64,000 nucleotides of DNA, from NCBI RefSeq assembly GCF_963678635.1, contig NC_087071.1, positions 17,485,613 to 17,549,612 on the forward strand. The letters run 5' to 3'. A model generated the notes under the pieces. It was given only the letters and a program-made list of their open reading frames with translations, was not told where the DNA came from and made no database searches. The position numbers were made by a program, and so were the translations under genes. Source of the stretch: Symsagittifera roscoffensis. Taxonomy: Eukaryota; Xenacoelomorpha; Acoela; Convolutidae. Below are positions 22,601 to 37,600 of the stretch, one piece after another (the stretch's first letter is position 1; every line of letters begins with the position of its first letter).

Positions 22601-25600
22601 ACTTTCGCAACAAAAACGAAGAAATTTAATAGAAAGGAATCAGCTGCAGGAAAATGAAAGTCATAAAAGGATGTGCCTGATGAAAACTCCGTGCAAAACA
22701 CTTGTAAACAAAATGTCAGTGACGATTAGAAATTTTAAAATAAAACTTAATAAAACTATTAAATTAAAATAAAACTTAAAATTTTAAAAATTATGTGATT
22801 TGCAATAACCTGATTTCAAAAGTAAAATTTCAATAATTCCCGGCAAAAAAATTGAAACAAGGACGCAAAAAAAGTTTTAATTGAAGAAAAAAATTGAAAA
22901 AAATTGAATCATTGTAACTTAAAAAAGTGTTATTTCCTGTCTAAGAGAAACGACCTGCGTTAAGATTTGCATTAATGGATCCATTTGATAAGCCAGCGGG
23001 TCTATTTTCCCTCAGTGCCAGTTGAAGATTAACATTACTGGCAGATGCCCTTCCGAAATTGTCAGTCTGTATTGCAATAGTACCATTGGCGTTGACATCG
23101 TCTGCGTATGATTTGAATCTGGGGTCTTCTGTTACCAGCATCATGCTAAAAAAATGCTACCATCATGTTACCAGCAAAATGCTTTATAGATGATTTCAAC
23201 CTGTTGCAAAATAAGGATATTAGATGCGATTTGGATGAAGGTTTTGGAATTTTTTGGCGTTTTTTAAGTCAGGCAACTTGCATTTTGGCGCGTTCTTTAC
23301 ACTTATTTGAGTAATCCTATCTTAGATCAAAGCAAGAAGCTTGTTGCCTGAAAGCTTTTTCTTTTTTTGCTTTTTTTTGGCAGCGCTCGGATTATCACTT
23401 TGCTCGACCCAGAGAAACTTAACTATTTTTCTTGAAAATGTTATTCCGAAAAAGTGTCAGTTATTTCGATTTGCAATAATCCTTTCCCTTTTCGCTAGTA
23501 AAACTATATGGAACGGTTTAAACTAACCAGAGAGAAGTATCGTCCATTAGGCTTTGTTTAAGTTTTTCCAGTATTTAATATTTAATCCAGTATTGCAATT
23601 ATCAATCTCTTGCCAAAAACAACCGCAGAAAAGCCATGTTTACATCACAGGTGCCAAAGTACGCTGGCGAAATAAACGCCTCAGGATGAAATCCACCAGG
23701 ACAAAATCAACAGATAAAATCCTCCCGGACTAAATCCTCCATATGACTAAACTCCTTTGTACGAATTCCCACGGTATTTGTGTAAAATCCCTCATGGACA
23801 ATTGAACAATAAAGCGACTTTAAATTTAAAAAAAAATGATGAAAAACAATAAACAGAAAACAAATTGATAGATGGCCCTGAAGTAAACGTTTTCCACATG
23901 TTAGTATCGAATCCCGATTGTCGTTTGGTCAGGTTTCGCGTTTTTTCTGCCTAGAAAATGTCCTCAAAAAATTATTGATGTCGGCAACTTGGCTTTTTCG
24001 AAGATTTGCTTGCACTATGTTTCTACACGAAAAAGGGGCAAAATTAAGTTTTACCAACAAGTTTGGTGTTTTTTGTGCCTACCAGGTATACTCAAATTAG
24101 CATAAGATGCCGTCAAAAGTTTGGCAACTTTTGAGAAATTGATTGTACCAAGATTCTACGGGTTGGGCAACAGCGATATCAGCTTTAAAGCGTACAGCTA
24201 TACTGAATTCCTTGTCCTCTCGACACTGGACGGCGAAAGCAAAGTTGACCATCTTCCTACAAACGGCTTGAGAGAAAAGAAAAAAAGGACTTGTGAGTTT
24301 AGTGTCCGAACACCAAGTATTGCCTACCGCGTCCAGAAATGTCAAGTATTTTAACAAAAAAAATTTCGTCCACGTTTTGCATGTATTTAACAAGCAGCTA
24401 CCAATCGAATCCTGTTGGAATTGGTGGCTGACTTCAGTTTTTGTGTCAGACTCTTCGGATTCTTCTTTTGAGTTGAGGCACTACAGACATCTTTTAGGAG
24501 CATTATAATCCGGTTTTTACAAGAGTCCATGTAGGTCGCTGCGTTTGCATTGATCTGTTCATTGATGGTATACGTTTCTGTGACAGTTTTTGTGTGGCGA
24601 AGACTTGGAAATTCGCCCTTTGATGTCATATGCTGGCTTTGCATTGTCGTTGTGATCGCAGGAGTTCGCATTTTTTATGGATAGAAATTACTAATTTTTT
24701 TTTTCTTATAACAATCGTAGTTGTTGTGAAGCGCTTTCTAGCCCCTCCCTTTTGTTACACAATACAACTTTGATTTCGTTTTTTTTTCTAATTTTAAGTG
24801 TTATGAGCAAGTCATTAGTTGTAAAATGGACGTGTTAAGCAAACTGAATAAATTTTTGCGTCAAAAAGCAATAGTTTAACTGCTAATGGGGGATTAATTT
24901 ACCACGGCGCAAACCGATATCGCACTTGTTGAGCTAAACGATTTACTGGGTCTTTATGTGTTGTTAGTTTTGGAAATAAGTTGTTCAACAGACCGCTCTG
25001 TACATTGTTCAAAAAGTCAAATCTGGATTCGAAATCACGCTGAAGGGACCAAAATCATTGTTCAAGCCTTCAATAGGTATACTGAGGCCGGCTTTTTATT
25101 CAATATACTTTCGAAGTTTTAACTCACTATTTTTGTCAAAGGCGGATTATTGCATTCCAATGTGAATTGAGGCAATTTTTTGGTCCTCCTCTCAGGATAC
25201 GGGGCGCCCTTGTTGTTAAAATTTGCGTTTGAGTGGAGATAATATGAGAAAAAACGCATGAAATTTTTTTTTTCGAATTTTGGCTCTTTTTACTTACGCT
25301 TCCCCCACCTCACGCGAGCATCAATTATGTGGTGTCACGATTCGTTTTACAAGGTTGATTATAAAAATCAAATATAGTTTGTTTTGTTTTAATTAGTCTG
25401 TATGTCATTATTCATAACAATCGGGAAATGTGAACAAAATTTCACTTTTGGGGTGAATAAGAGAAAAAGAGCTGAGTTTTTTTAAAATCAGTTTTCTGCC
25501 GAACATTTTTTTTTGATTGACTTAAATGTGCACTCGGATCGGTTATGGTTTTGCTCTTGAAATACGAGCAGTATTGAATTTAAGATGCTGGAAGCGTAAC

Positions 25601-28600
25601 GCAATTTTTAATACATGCAAGAAATTAGAATGTGGAGGAATAAATTGTAGGCAAACATGAAACGAAAACACTTTTTTTCTGTCTTTCGGTTTTTCAGTTT
25701 ATTTGTTAACCATAAAAAAACTCAAATGGTTTTTTTTTCGATTCGTTTGTCTTACCAATTGTGCCACGTGGCTTGATTTTTTTTTGCAATCAAAATTACT
25801 CCTTTAGAAGTCGACTGAAAATAAAAATTGATGAAAAAATTCAAATTACAAGGTAAAACTGTGTTTTTTGGGAAATGTGAGCGGAATCTCAACATGGACG
25901 CTTCCTTTGATCTTCTTTTGTTCTTTCATTTTTTTTTGTTCCGACAGAATTTTACCATGTTTAAAAACTTGTCTCTGTAATCCAGTGCACAGTTTGGCCT
26001 CGTGATGCACATGAAAAAGGAGATGCATGTTCAGATGTAAGTTAACTCAACAAAAAATCAAAAGGAAAAAAACCAAATCGTTCCACATTTATGTATAAAA
26101 TTAGATTTCCGCAATAATGAGACAAAAGTGGGGGGATTTTGTCCGAGGGGGATTTCATTCTCCTTTTTAAGACTTTTCATGCTATAAATTGCATAAAATG
26201 CGTCAACGTGAACAGGTGAACTAATTTTTACAAAGATTTTTTCATGCAAAATGCCGTGTGAACAATTTTAGAACAGCTTTAGTTTGTAATTTTACAAGGG
26301 GTGAGACATGGGCCGATGTAGGATTTTCTCGAGGGGGGGGGGCGGATTTTCAAACGTTTCTCAAAATTTTGTCAACCTTTTTTTTGGTCGACCCTATTGA
26401 TTTTCCCAGCTCTCCGCAAGCACTTAAAATACCCTGCTTAGGCCAAATTTCCGCGCCGCAGTCAAAATTTTTCAAAAAAAGCCAAAAAAGGCGTTTTAGG
26501 CACTTTTTGGAAAATTTTGACCAAAAAATTGGGTTTTTTTCGGCGCGCGCGCTGCCCTCTCAAAATAAATATATATATACTCAACAGAGGCACCTTTACA
26601 AATTTTTTAGTGTCCGTCACCAAAAATGGATATCTCAAAATAGTACAAAGGGGGACCTTTTGGGTAGGCAGGGGGTCGAATCCCTGAGATGAAAGAGAGT
26701 GTTCGCCCCCCCCCCCCCTGATCCGCCCTTGGAGTGGGAAACTGGAAAAGAGTCGTTGAGGGATTTTGTCCCAGGAAATTTAGCCAAAATATTTTTTTTT
26801 TCAAAACATTATCCCAAATTTAAGTTCCTTCTGATGATAATGAGATTGTTTTTATTTGAGCACGCGTTTTTGTTCTAACTGATTTAAAAATACTGGTCCG
26901 TGGGCTTTTTCCACTCCTCTCTCATTTTTCAAACCATTTCTTGTCGTTGTAGTTTAATGTGTCATTATGGCTAAATGCGTTGTATTACGAGAAAAATAAT
27001 TAAATGTTTACTATAATTAGTTACCGTACAAAATTGAATGCGCAATGACAACGCTTATTTAGCTTTTAATGCAATTCTAGTGTTGTGAGGATTTGGTGAA
27101 AAAGAGACAAAGTCTGACCTGAAGTTGTAAGACTGTGCTTTGGACAGTGTCGGCACCTGTAAGTTATTCCTGTTTGAGCTACCATGATGTGTATTCCTGT
27201 TCTGATTATTGGAATGGGCTCCTCCTGATTTCGATTTGTTCTTCTGTTTCGACCCAGATGACTGTCGGCTCAATTCAGTCACATCCAAAAACTCCCTAAA
27301 CTTATAATATTTATACAAAAAAACTTCAGTAAAAATCAAATAAAACTGGCAAGGCGCAAAAAACGTGTTTCTATTCTAATAAGGAAACGTGATTACAAAC
27401 CGTTCAGAAAAATACACTTGGAAAAATAAGACACAAATTTAGAAGAAGCTAAATTTTCAGTTATGCATGCGAAATTTGGTTGCGATGATGATTGAATTAA
27501 AGTTCTCGAGTTTCTAGCTAAAATCGCCCGGGTTGACCTCCATAGACCAAAAATGCTAATCATACAATTCCATAAACTAAGTCTATTAAAGAATACTAGT
27601 CATACAGGTTTCATACATTTGGCTACAATGGTGTCATCGAATTCGCAAAGAACTTTTTCGTGTTTTGGCATAAGAGTTGTGGTATCTTACTAAATAAAAT
27701 GACAAATAATTCTCAAAAAAAGGTAGTCATACAATTTCCATATATGGAAATTGTATGACTAGCATTTTTTTAATGCGACAATAAACAAAATTTTAAGTAA
27801 CTTTGAAAAATGGGTTTGTTTTTTTTTCAACCGCAAATCGAATTTCGTACTCAAAAAAAACTTTTTCCAAAACAAAATACTTTGCATGCAATTTTATTTG
27901 TTTGTGTTCATAACGTAGTCCCTGATGCATAACAATTGGATTTTTTTTCCGTTTCTCTGAATAATTTTTGTCAAAAACTCTTAAAGTTCTTTTTTTGTTT
28001 GGCTTGTTTATGTAAGCGTTGATCAATATCTGATAATAAGTTTAAATTTAAAAAATAATCATTTTTAAATACTTTTGCAAAAACCTAAAAGTTTGATTCT
28101 ATCAATATATAATTTGTAGAAGAAAGCTCTTATTCAATTCAAGTAGTTTCCAATGCACTGTAAATGCAAGACAATCAAGTCTTTGATGACTCTTGTTTTT
28201 AGTAAACGATGGTTTTTGTCACTTACGAACACTTCGCAAAAACTTTCAAAACAAAAATTAAAAAAAAATCAATTTTTGTTGGTTTATGGGAAAATTCAAC
28301 TAACTTCCTTTTATGACAACTAACTTCCTTAAATGAAAAATTACTTATCAAAGATTTTTCATGCAAATTTCTGTACATATATAAAAATTGAATGACTAGC
28401 ATTTTTGGTAAACCCGGGTAATTACTTCGCAAAAAATAATTTTTAAAAACAAAAAAAAACATCCGTTTTCTTGAACAGGGACTCGACCCCTCACCAACCA
28501 AAAATGTACCCCCTTGGCATTATTTTAAGACATCCATTTCAGACCAATCAACACAATTTTTGGTCAAAATTTTAAACGTTCTATGGATGAAAATTGATTA

Positions 28601-31600
28601 AATTTGAGTTTTATTGTAAAAGTCTAGAGAAGTGAAAAATAATTGATTAAAATCAATTGAAAATGGGTTAATTTTCTATGATTTATTAAAGCTTTAAAAT
28701 CCATTGCTAATCAAATATAATCAATTGTTCTTCACTCTTATAGATCTTGAAAATGAAATTCCCTTATAATCGAACTTTTTCCACTTTAATTTTGATTAGT
28801 TCGTTGCTGTTCCAGTAACAGATAATGTTCCACCCATATTAGGCAAGACAAAAAACATGAGTTTCGTTTCTTGATGTTTTTGGATGTTTGTTTACTACAT
28901 TACGAGGCCGAACTGTGCACTGGATAGGCGCACAATTTTGTGTCTCTGTGTTCCTGGATTCCAGAGACAAGTCTTTAAACGTGTTCCATAATGTAAGTGG
29001 ATTCTACTTACAAATTTTCAGTGGATTCCGCGTACAAATAGCTGTAACGTAAACTTTGTCGGCACATTGATTTTGTTGCGGATTCCGCAACGAGCGAATA
29101 TAGGTAGTTGTTTTAGATTCCGCAAATGTAAGCGGATGTAAGTAGAATGTAAGTAGAATCCGCAAATATAAGTAGATTCCACAAATTTATGCTTACAATT
29201 TGCGGATTCCGCTTACAGTTTTAGGATTCCGCTTACAATTTGCGGATTCCACTTACAGTTGCGGATTCCGCGACAGCTTAAGTTTTTTAAACACATAAAT
29301 TATTATTTGTTAATGGATTCAACAAAGTGGTTCCGGATTACACACATTTTATTGCGGAGTCTACAAAGTTGCCTGTTTTTGGAGCAATTTTGAGCAACAC
29401 AAAGTTTTAGCTATTTGTCTGTGGAATCCAAAACAGCAGAGAAGATCAAAGAAAAATAGCAAAGTTGCAGATTCTGCGACAAATCTGATTTTTGCCTGTT
29501 GCTGAATCCGCTTATAAATCACAAAATGCACAGTTTGGCCTCGTAATGAAAGTGTTCAGCCCTTTGATAGACAGCAGCGCAAAATTGAAGTCAAGCTTTA
29601 GGAAGTAGTCATTTTTAAAAAAAGTCTGAATTCCTCGAAATTTTCACAATCAACCAAACAACTATCCTAATACACATGACTAACTTGGGGGGTGGCCAGG
29701 ATATCTTTCCAGCTGGAAGTATCTTCAGGGTATTAATCAACAGAAAGCCACAACTGGCAGCCCACGCGTAGAATATGACCCTGGTTGAGATTCCCCAGTC
29801 GAACAGGATATTCACAATGTGGGCAACTGATCCAGAGGAGTCGAAAAATCCGTAGAGGAGAGAAATGACAAGAGAACGGCGTTGGATGAACATGTTGCCA
29901 ATCTGAACAACGTCATTATACGGTTATAAAAAAACACAAAATAGTTTTAAAAGTATAACAAATTTCTAACTATTACAAATAGTATAAAACTAAAAAGGTC
30001 AATTTAATGCATCACAAAAATATCATTCTTTTTTTGGAATCAAGCTTTACCTGCCTCAGAAATTAAGGAAACTTTTACCATAATGCCGAACCTTTTTTAT
30101 GACATAATGGAGAGTTTTGTCTATTATGTGCCGAAAAATTTCATTTTATTAACTTCTAGTTTTTTGCGCTGTTTATACTCCAAAGGACATTGAACCGAGT
30201 AGTGAAAACATTTATGAAAACAAAACGATGAATGAAATCATAATATTTGCTCACGTGGACGTTTGTGATCATGAGTCCATTTCCACAGACAGATACAATC
30301 ACAGAAGCAGGAAACAGAAGCCAAGGAGTTTCTAGAACAATCTAGAAGATTTTTTTAACCAAACCTTAACAATTAAATTTTTGCAAAATGAGTGAAGTTT
30401 ACCTGTTGAGCTGAGACCGAATAAGATGTAGCCAAAGGCAAGACATATTCTAAACACCAACCAGAGTTTAAAAAACCAACGAAGATACGCTGACATTTAA
30501 ACGCGCTTTTTTTCTACTATGCCAACTTTTCAAGGACCACCTTGGACAAATTTCATTTTAAATTTCAACTCAATTGTTCCTATGACCCATATCAAACTAT
30601 CCAAATTAATTTTTCTGGAAAAAAAACGGATATTTAACTTGAAGGACTCTCACTTCAGTGATTTCAGTTTAATCCGGGTCTGAGAATGGTATTTTTCAAC
30701 ATTTTGTTTTACCGACGGCGCAAGTTCCATCTTCACTAAAGAAAAACTAGATTTTAAAAGTGTCCCACATTGTCCTTAAAACAGGAATTGTAGGGAGTAA
30801 CATCTTGAGCATGCTAAAATTTTGTCAATTTTTTTTGTGTCAAATCTGCAAAAATTTAGAATAAACAAGGATAGCCGGTTTCTGTGCAAGTAGCACAGAA
30901 TAGAAAGTTCCAACCATCTCGTAGAAAAAAATAGATTTTTTAAAATTGTTCAGTTTAGTGTTGTTTTCAGTGGGTCGTGTGATTCGAGCGTAAAATAATG
31001 AAGTAAACAAGATCAAAAACATTTTTTGGAAAAAAAATGTATAATAGAAAATTAAAATGAAAAAAAAACCACAAAAAAAATTTCTAACACTTTTCACGAT
31101 AATTTTAAGTTTTTTTAAGAATATCTTTTTGCCAATTAAACGCTAATCAGACCATATAAAAGAATTTTTTTTGTTATCAGAAATAAATTCCATCCAATAA
31201 GTCTTACAAAAATAAAGTTCTACATAGCGAGCTCAAAATTAGGATAAATTTCAAACCAGTTTTTCTCGGCAATGAAGCAATCTTTTGAAAGTTTTAGATT
31301 TTGTTCTTATCACGACTGAAAGGGCTGCAATATGATATATGACTCGACAAATTCCGATAAAATTTTGTGAAACCTGATTTTGCCTGGAAAAACACTAAAA
31401 GACATTCGAATACAAAGTTCCTTCCTATTTTCAGCGGTCGGAACAAAAAGTTCGGGTTTTGGTATGAAAAAAAAATCTGAAACTAGAGTCAAAAGCATCC
31501 TGATTGTCCAAAAACATCAATTTTTTTTCAACGCAAAAAAAAAATATTCTCATTTTATTTTAAAAATCAAAAACTAGCTGATCAAAGAAATAGAAAAAAA

Positions 31601-34600
31601 AATCAAGGAAGCTGCTTTTTTATGATTTCAAGGTAAAAATCAAGATAAAAAACTCGATATCACAAATGTCCTTCTCGCGACAACTGGAGACGCGCAAGAA
31701 ATGAGAATAAGAAATTAGGACTGATTTCAGGCTATCTCGATTCGAGTTAATTCATTCAATCATATACTAAACGAAAGCGCCGCGGAGCTCCTAAAGTCTT
31801 GGCTTGACAAAAGCAAAGTAAACGTGTTCTCATTTGTCTGTATTTCGATGTTTTCATTTAGCTGTGGAAGCAGGAGTAATCCTGATATTACTAGTTCGTG
31901 CAAGGCTGATATGGCAATGTTTTAAATTTGCCCAAATCAGTTTGGCTTAGTTTTTTGTAACGTTTGGTCAATATAGTAACTTAAGCTAGAATAAATCTGG
32001 GTCGCATTTTTTGATTCAAAAAAACTCAACAACTACAAATTCATTTTTGTCACAGTTTATGAAAAAAGAGCGAGCCTCGAGCTCACAGATTTTCTGGAGT
32101 TTGTGATGTTTGAAAAATGAGTTTATGACCTACCGCCAAGTTTATAAGCAAACGTACCAGTTGATTGATCAGTGATTTAAAAAACTTTCGAGGATGTTCA
32201 GATACTTAACTCTTCTTACAGAGCGTTGGACTGAAAAACGCTATTTACTTTTGCCCCTAATACCAAAAACATTCCAGTGAGTTGCCAGAACAGAGTGACC
32301 CAACAAATGGCCAATTTGGGATAATCAACGCGCAATATTTTGCGTGCTTCTGACGCGTAGGCGGAGATTTACTGTTTTAGATTCGTTCCAATTTATTTTC
32401 AGGCTTATTTTTGGTATATTTATCACTTTGCTACATGCAAAGTACATGGTTCTACTCTTTAAATATCGACTAGAAGGATAAATAACTTTTTCCCCTCTTT
32501 TTGGAATTTTTTTCATTTTTTAAAGCTAAGGCCGCTCCATAGACCAAAAAAGACACTCGGAAAATTCAGAGCTTCGCCACAAGGAGAGCAAAATTGTTTC
32601 AAATATATAATGTTATTTGCTCTTTTTAATATGTTACCAGTATAAAAGCTTTTGATTGATAATACAGGGTGTTTCAAATAAACTGTAATTTTATAAAACG
32701 CTATAACTTTTTTTTGAGAAGAGATAAATACACAATTTTTTCTGCACAAGATAGATAAGTGGCGGAGATTTGAATATCTGATAAAATTGTTTTATAAAAG
32801 ATGCTGAAAGTGTCCGCCGTTTTGAGCAACACAGCTTTGTAATCTTTTCGTCAAATTTCTCAATGACTCTTCGATATTATCGGGCGTTATTGTATTTCGG
32901 GCATCTTCTACAGTTTGCATGAGTTCGTCAATACTTCGTGGATTCGCAGCATGAACAATTTTCCCCAGATGACTCCACAGCCAAAAATCCAGGGGATTCA
33001 GGTCCGGACTCTGAGGTGGCCAGGGTATAGGGGTTCGTCTACTTATAATTCTGTCGTTGAACTTTGTCCCAAGCCAACTGAGTACGCGTCCCGTGCAGTG
33101 ACATGTGGCTCCGTCTTGCATAAACCATATGCGCCTCAAGTTTCGTCGTTCTCGAAGGACTGGCCAGAGGTCGTGTTCCAGCATGTTCAGATACGAAAAC
33201 TGGTTCAGTGTTATTGGTCGTTGATGTTCGTCTACGAACCAAAACGGGCCAAGAACAGCTCCTTGAAGGAAACCCATCCAGCACATCACTTTCTTTTTGC
33301 CCTGGTACTTGCACTCCGCGTATTCTCTGGGGTTAAATAAACTCCATCTCCTTTCGTTTTGAGAATTTGGAGAGTTGTCGAGCACCCACCACTTTTCGTC
33401 TGAGAAAATCACCCGTGATGTGAAATCTGCCGCTGTTTCAATCTTGCTCAAGCACTAGACACCAAAAGTAAGTCTCAAGCCGAAGTTCGTCTCTTTAATT
33501 TGGTGTGTTTTGAGCACTTTGTAGGGCTTCATTTTGGCAGCTCTAGCGACTCTCCAAGTTGTGGTGCGGCTCAACCCCAAATCAGCTGCTGCTTTAGTTA
33601 TTGAATCTTTAGGATGAAAATCAAAGTGTCTTATAATACTAGCATTCGCTTCATCGGTTCCTGGTAACCCCGTTCCTTTTCGATGCTGCCCTTGAAATTT
33701 CGATAACCCGCCTCTTTCTTGGAACCGTTTCCACACTCTGATAAACTGCGTAAGTTGAAGTGTTGATGCAACGCGTGGGGCAATGTAATATTCATTGATA
33801 TATCTTCTCCGAACTTCAGTTGGGGATTCATAAATTGCAAACAAACAAATGATCCGTTTTTCTTCGTTTACTGTGAAAACCATTTCGTTGTTTTCATTTA
33901 CGTATGAACAAATAGTTTAAAAATTTTTTTGTTGCGTGGAAGCGTGAGATAGTTGGAAAATCGCGGGTATTCACTATCGAGTTCAATTCATCAACGCATT
34001 TTTTGAGTTTTATCAAATCTCCGCCTGTTCTACATAATATCACCGAATTTGAAGTCGAACTGATCAACAGTTATGAAATGAGAAGCTTTTATAACATTAC
34101 AGTTTATTTGAAACACCCTGTAGTTTGAAGTCAGAACACTAAGAGCTTTGCCCTAAAACGAGCAACCGTAAATTTAGTATGATTTTATTTCATTTTGATG
34201 GAAAGATTGATAGTTTATTTTCAAGGATTCACTCATAACAAAAGCAATTTTTTTCCATTCGTCAAGGCTAAATAAATATATTTTGGATTATTCAGCATGC
34301 TACATGCAATCAAATCTAATCTTTAAGGCCTCAGCTAAAACAAAAAATTGCAAAAAAAAACATAACGAGGCCAAACTGTGCACAGGATAGGCGCACAATT
34401 TTGTGTCTGTGTGTTCCTGGATTCAAGAGACAAGTCTTTAAACATGTTAAAACTTTGCCGAAACAATCAAAGAGAATGAGAGAACAAAATAAAAACAAAG
34501 GGAGAGTCTTTTTGGCGGAATCTGCTTCTCAAGGTCATCAAATAAAAATTGCATAGAAAAAGTGCTCAAAATTAGCAGATTGCTCTTGTTAACTAATTCT

Positions 34601-37600
34601 GTTAAAGTTCAATTTTTCGTAAGTCTCCATAATGACATAAAATAGTCACATGAGTATAATCAAAAACGGTAGATTGCTCTCTTTTAGTAAATCTGTTTAT
34701 TCGAATATTTCACTTTTATTTTTCTTATAATGAAAAAAAGACATTGCATATATCTTTCATCCAGCTCAAATCAAGATTGCTAGCAGCTGAAAATGTTGAA
34801 AATTGAGACGTCTGAAAACAGACATAATTTGTCTATTGACAATCCCCCAGTCTTGAATCTTGTAAGATGATTATATATTTGAATATTAATTTGAATAATA
34901 GTGACCAATTCTGGAAGCAGTGTATTGTGATTATTATTAAATTAAAGTACTAACATGAGCACAATTTTGGACCTCCGTGTTCCGTATTCATCAAACAGCC
35001 ACCCAGTGCCCATAGTGGATGCATTTAAGAAGAACAGAGCCCAGATGAAGACCAGGTTAAACATCCTGTCTTGCTCCTCATCCACATATGTCACAAGAGT
35101 TTTGTGGGGGAGGTGAGTTGGGTGGGGTTGGTCGTCTGCAGTGAGTAAATGGGGGTCTTTTTACTTATTCCGCCCAAAACAAAATAGCAGCGCATCAAAA
35201 AAATCATTGACAAATTTTTCAAATTTGGTTGTGGCTATGCATGTAATTTCAGCCAATCAGATTTGAGCATCGTCAATCCTCGTTTCCATATTTTGATATT
35301 TACGAATTTGGGCGGAATAAGTAAATAGACCCGTTGAATGAGACGAAGATGAGTTGAGAGGATGTTGGGAAATGTAGTTATAGTCGGCATCTAAAAATAT
35401 AGCCGGTTAATTAATTTATTTTCATGTTGCATATATGTCCCAATTTGATATTAAAAACCAAAGTTGGCTGAGTTTGAAATCAAATTTTTACAAGACTGCT
35501 CGTATCAGGGTGAAGCCCTGAATGTTCCGACTGCCTCTTAAGCTCTGTAGACTCTGTTTTTCTTATGTTAAATAATACAAACTCTATGATTTTTATTTGT
35601 CTTCTTTTTGTTAAAAAAATACACTTTTAACAAAAAAAGATAAAATCATCAGTTCATTTTTTGGATTCCACTTGAAGAAATTGAACAAGATCACTCTTCT
35701 TCCACATCTCTGCAAAGGTTTCTAGAGCTTTTCAAACCTCTTTTTTAACCTTTGTAAGACTATTTTAGCTCAATATGCACCACTGCTGTTTAGTAAAGTA
35801 AAGAACTAGGCGTGTATTAAAGTATGTAATAATAGTGGCCTTATTAAAAGATGGTTTTTGTTATTTTTAGGATGACTTTGAACCCATTTCATAACCCAAT
35901 TGGTTGAGAAAGGATTTTGAACATTTTTATTGACCCACTCTTTGACGTCTTGAAGACTATCAAAATTTTCAAACAAATAGGTACAATGATGCTGAAAAAC
36001 TTTACAATAAAAGAATAAAAAAGTAAAAACAATAAAACTTTTTCACCAAAAAACATGGTAGAATAAGAAAAAATGTATTGGAAATGCTTTCTTCATTGCT
36101 CCCAGAAAAGCATTTAACATCTTAGATGCTCCTACTTTGCAGTTGAGAAATCTTTTATGGTATTAGAGGCAATCGATTAGGCCACATAAGAAGTTATTTA
36201 TAGATCAGGAGGCAGCTTAAGGATACAGGGCTTTTTGCTGCCTCTTATCGTAATGTACCTCAAATGTCTATGCTTGGGTCGCTTTATTCAAATTCTGTAT
36301 CAATAATCTGGAGTCATTTAGGTTGAGAACAAACATTTTTTTGCAGATAATAACTCTACTTTTGGTAAACCTGAGCATAGTACATGTGCACATTCAGATT
36401 CAAACTATTTACTAGCTGAATGAAAGCAAATCGTTCAAATCTTAATAAAGATAATGCAAGTTTAATAGTTTTTAGTTAAGACTTGGGCGGCTTCGACTTA
36501 TGTTAAAATTGTTAAAAAGTTAGACTCCTATTTAGATCAGAAAAAGTCTAGTTGCTGTCTAGTTGCTGTGGAAATCTATGGGTGCTCAATTATTACAATT
36601 CGTCTTTCAGATCAATCAATAGTTAGCCTGATTAATTAGTGGATGTCCGAAGGAAACCCGATGGGATGCTATTGTAGAAGTTCAAAAGCAAATTGTTTGT
36701 AGTTTTTATGCAAGCATTCTGATTCGGAAACTTTTCCGACTCTTCTCGAAAAAAGTGACAAAAATTTTGTGCTCTGGGTGGTTTGTTTTTTTGTTCAAAC
36801 GAATTTCGACCTTAATACTACCAATTTGACGGAATTTTAAATCAATATATTTTGTGCTATTAGTGCGTAAGCGGAGAAATTAATAGTAATTGTTCCAAAA
36901 CTGTTCCAAATTGGGTTGAGGTATCTTTTAGGTCTATTTAATATATTGCTTAAACCAGACAAAATCACTGAAGAAAAATATTCTCAAGAATATTTAAAAA
37001 TAAATATTGAAATTTTTCCATTTTTTCCAAATTTTATCAATTACTTAAATTTGAACTACTCAAAAGTTTTGAAGTTTTTTCAAAAAGTTCTATCGAATAT
37101 TTTGATTTCAAACTATTCCAGAGAGTTCAAAGAAATTGAAATGCAATCGGATCATTCAGGGGTTTGCCCTTATACGAGCAGTATTGTTGTTTTTGTATTT
37201 TGGTATGTTTTAGCTTTTCCTTTTCTTTTTGTTGTCCACGGAAAATCAGGTACCACAATTTATCATCGGTGTGGGTTGAGTGATATATCATAATACAGCC
37301 TTTACAGTCGTGAACTGAACCACATTAAATTTCCAAAACTTTTCCCAGTGTCACGAAGAACCGGTTTGAATTTTTGATTTTTGTTTTATTTTGAGCGAAC
37401 AAATGGCTTATAATACCTTATATAAATTGCTTACAAACCTACAATACCATAGTTTTGATCGTAAATAATCAAAAATATTTGAATAAAATTAATTTTTCCA
37501 GCGTTTTCTCTAATCAAAAACTTCAAAAACTTAAAACTGCAAAAAAAAGAACGATTTTTGAGAAATTTCTTTAGTCTTTTTTTTGTTTTTACAGTCGTTT

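Noticed and set aside
24387-24671. GC-richer minus-strand open stretch (GEFPSLRHTKTVTETYTINE), considered as an SLC43 loop exon
   Set aside because: The only usable donor would create a TAA at the junction with exon 7, its acceptor lacks a pyrimidine tract, and exons 6 and 7 already join in frame without it.
26258-26692. 144-codon plus-strand open frame
   Set aside because: It runs through hAT MITE copy 3 and has no protein family features.
33039-33340. Additional frames on both strands across 32.9-33.3 kb
   Set aside because: These are shadows of the mariner transposase read in other frames.
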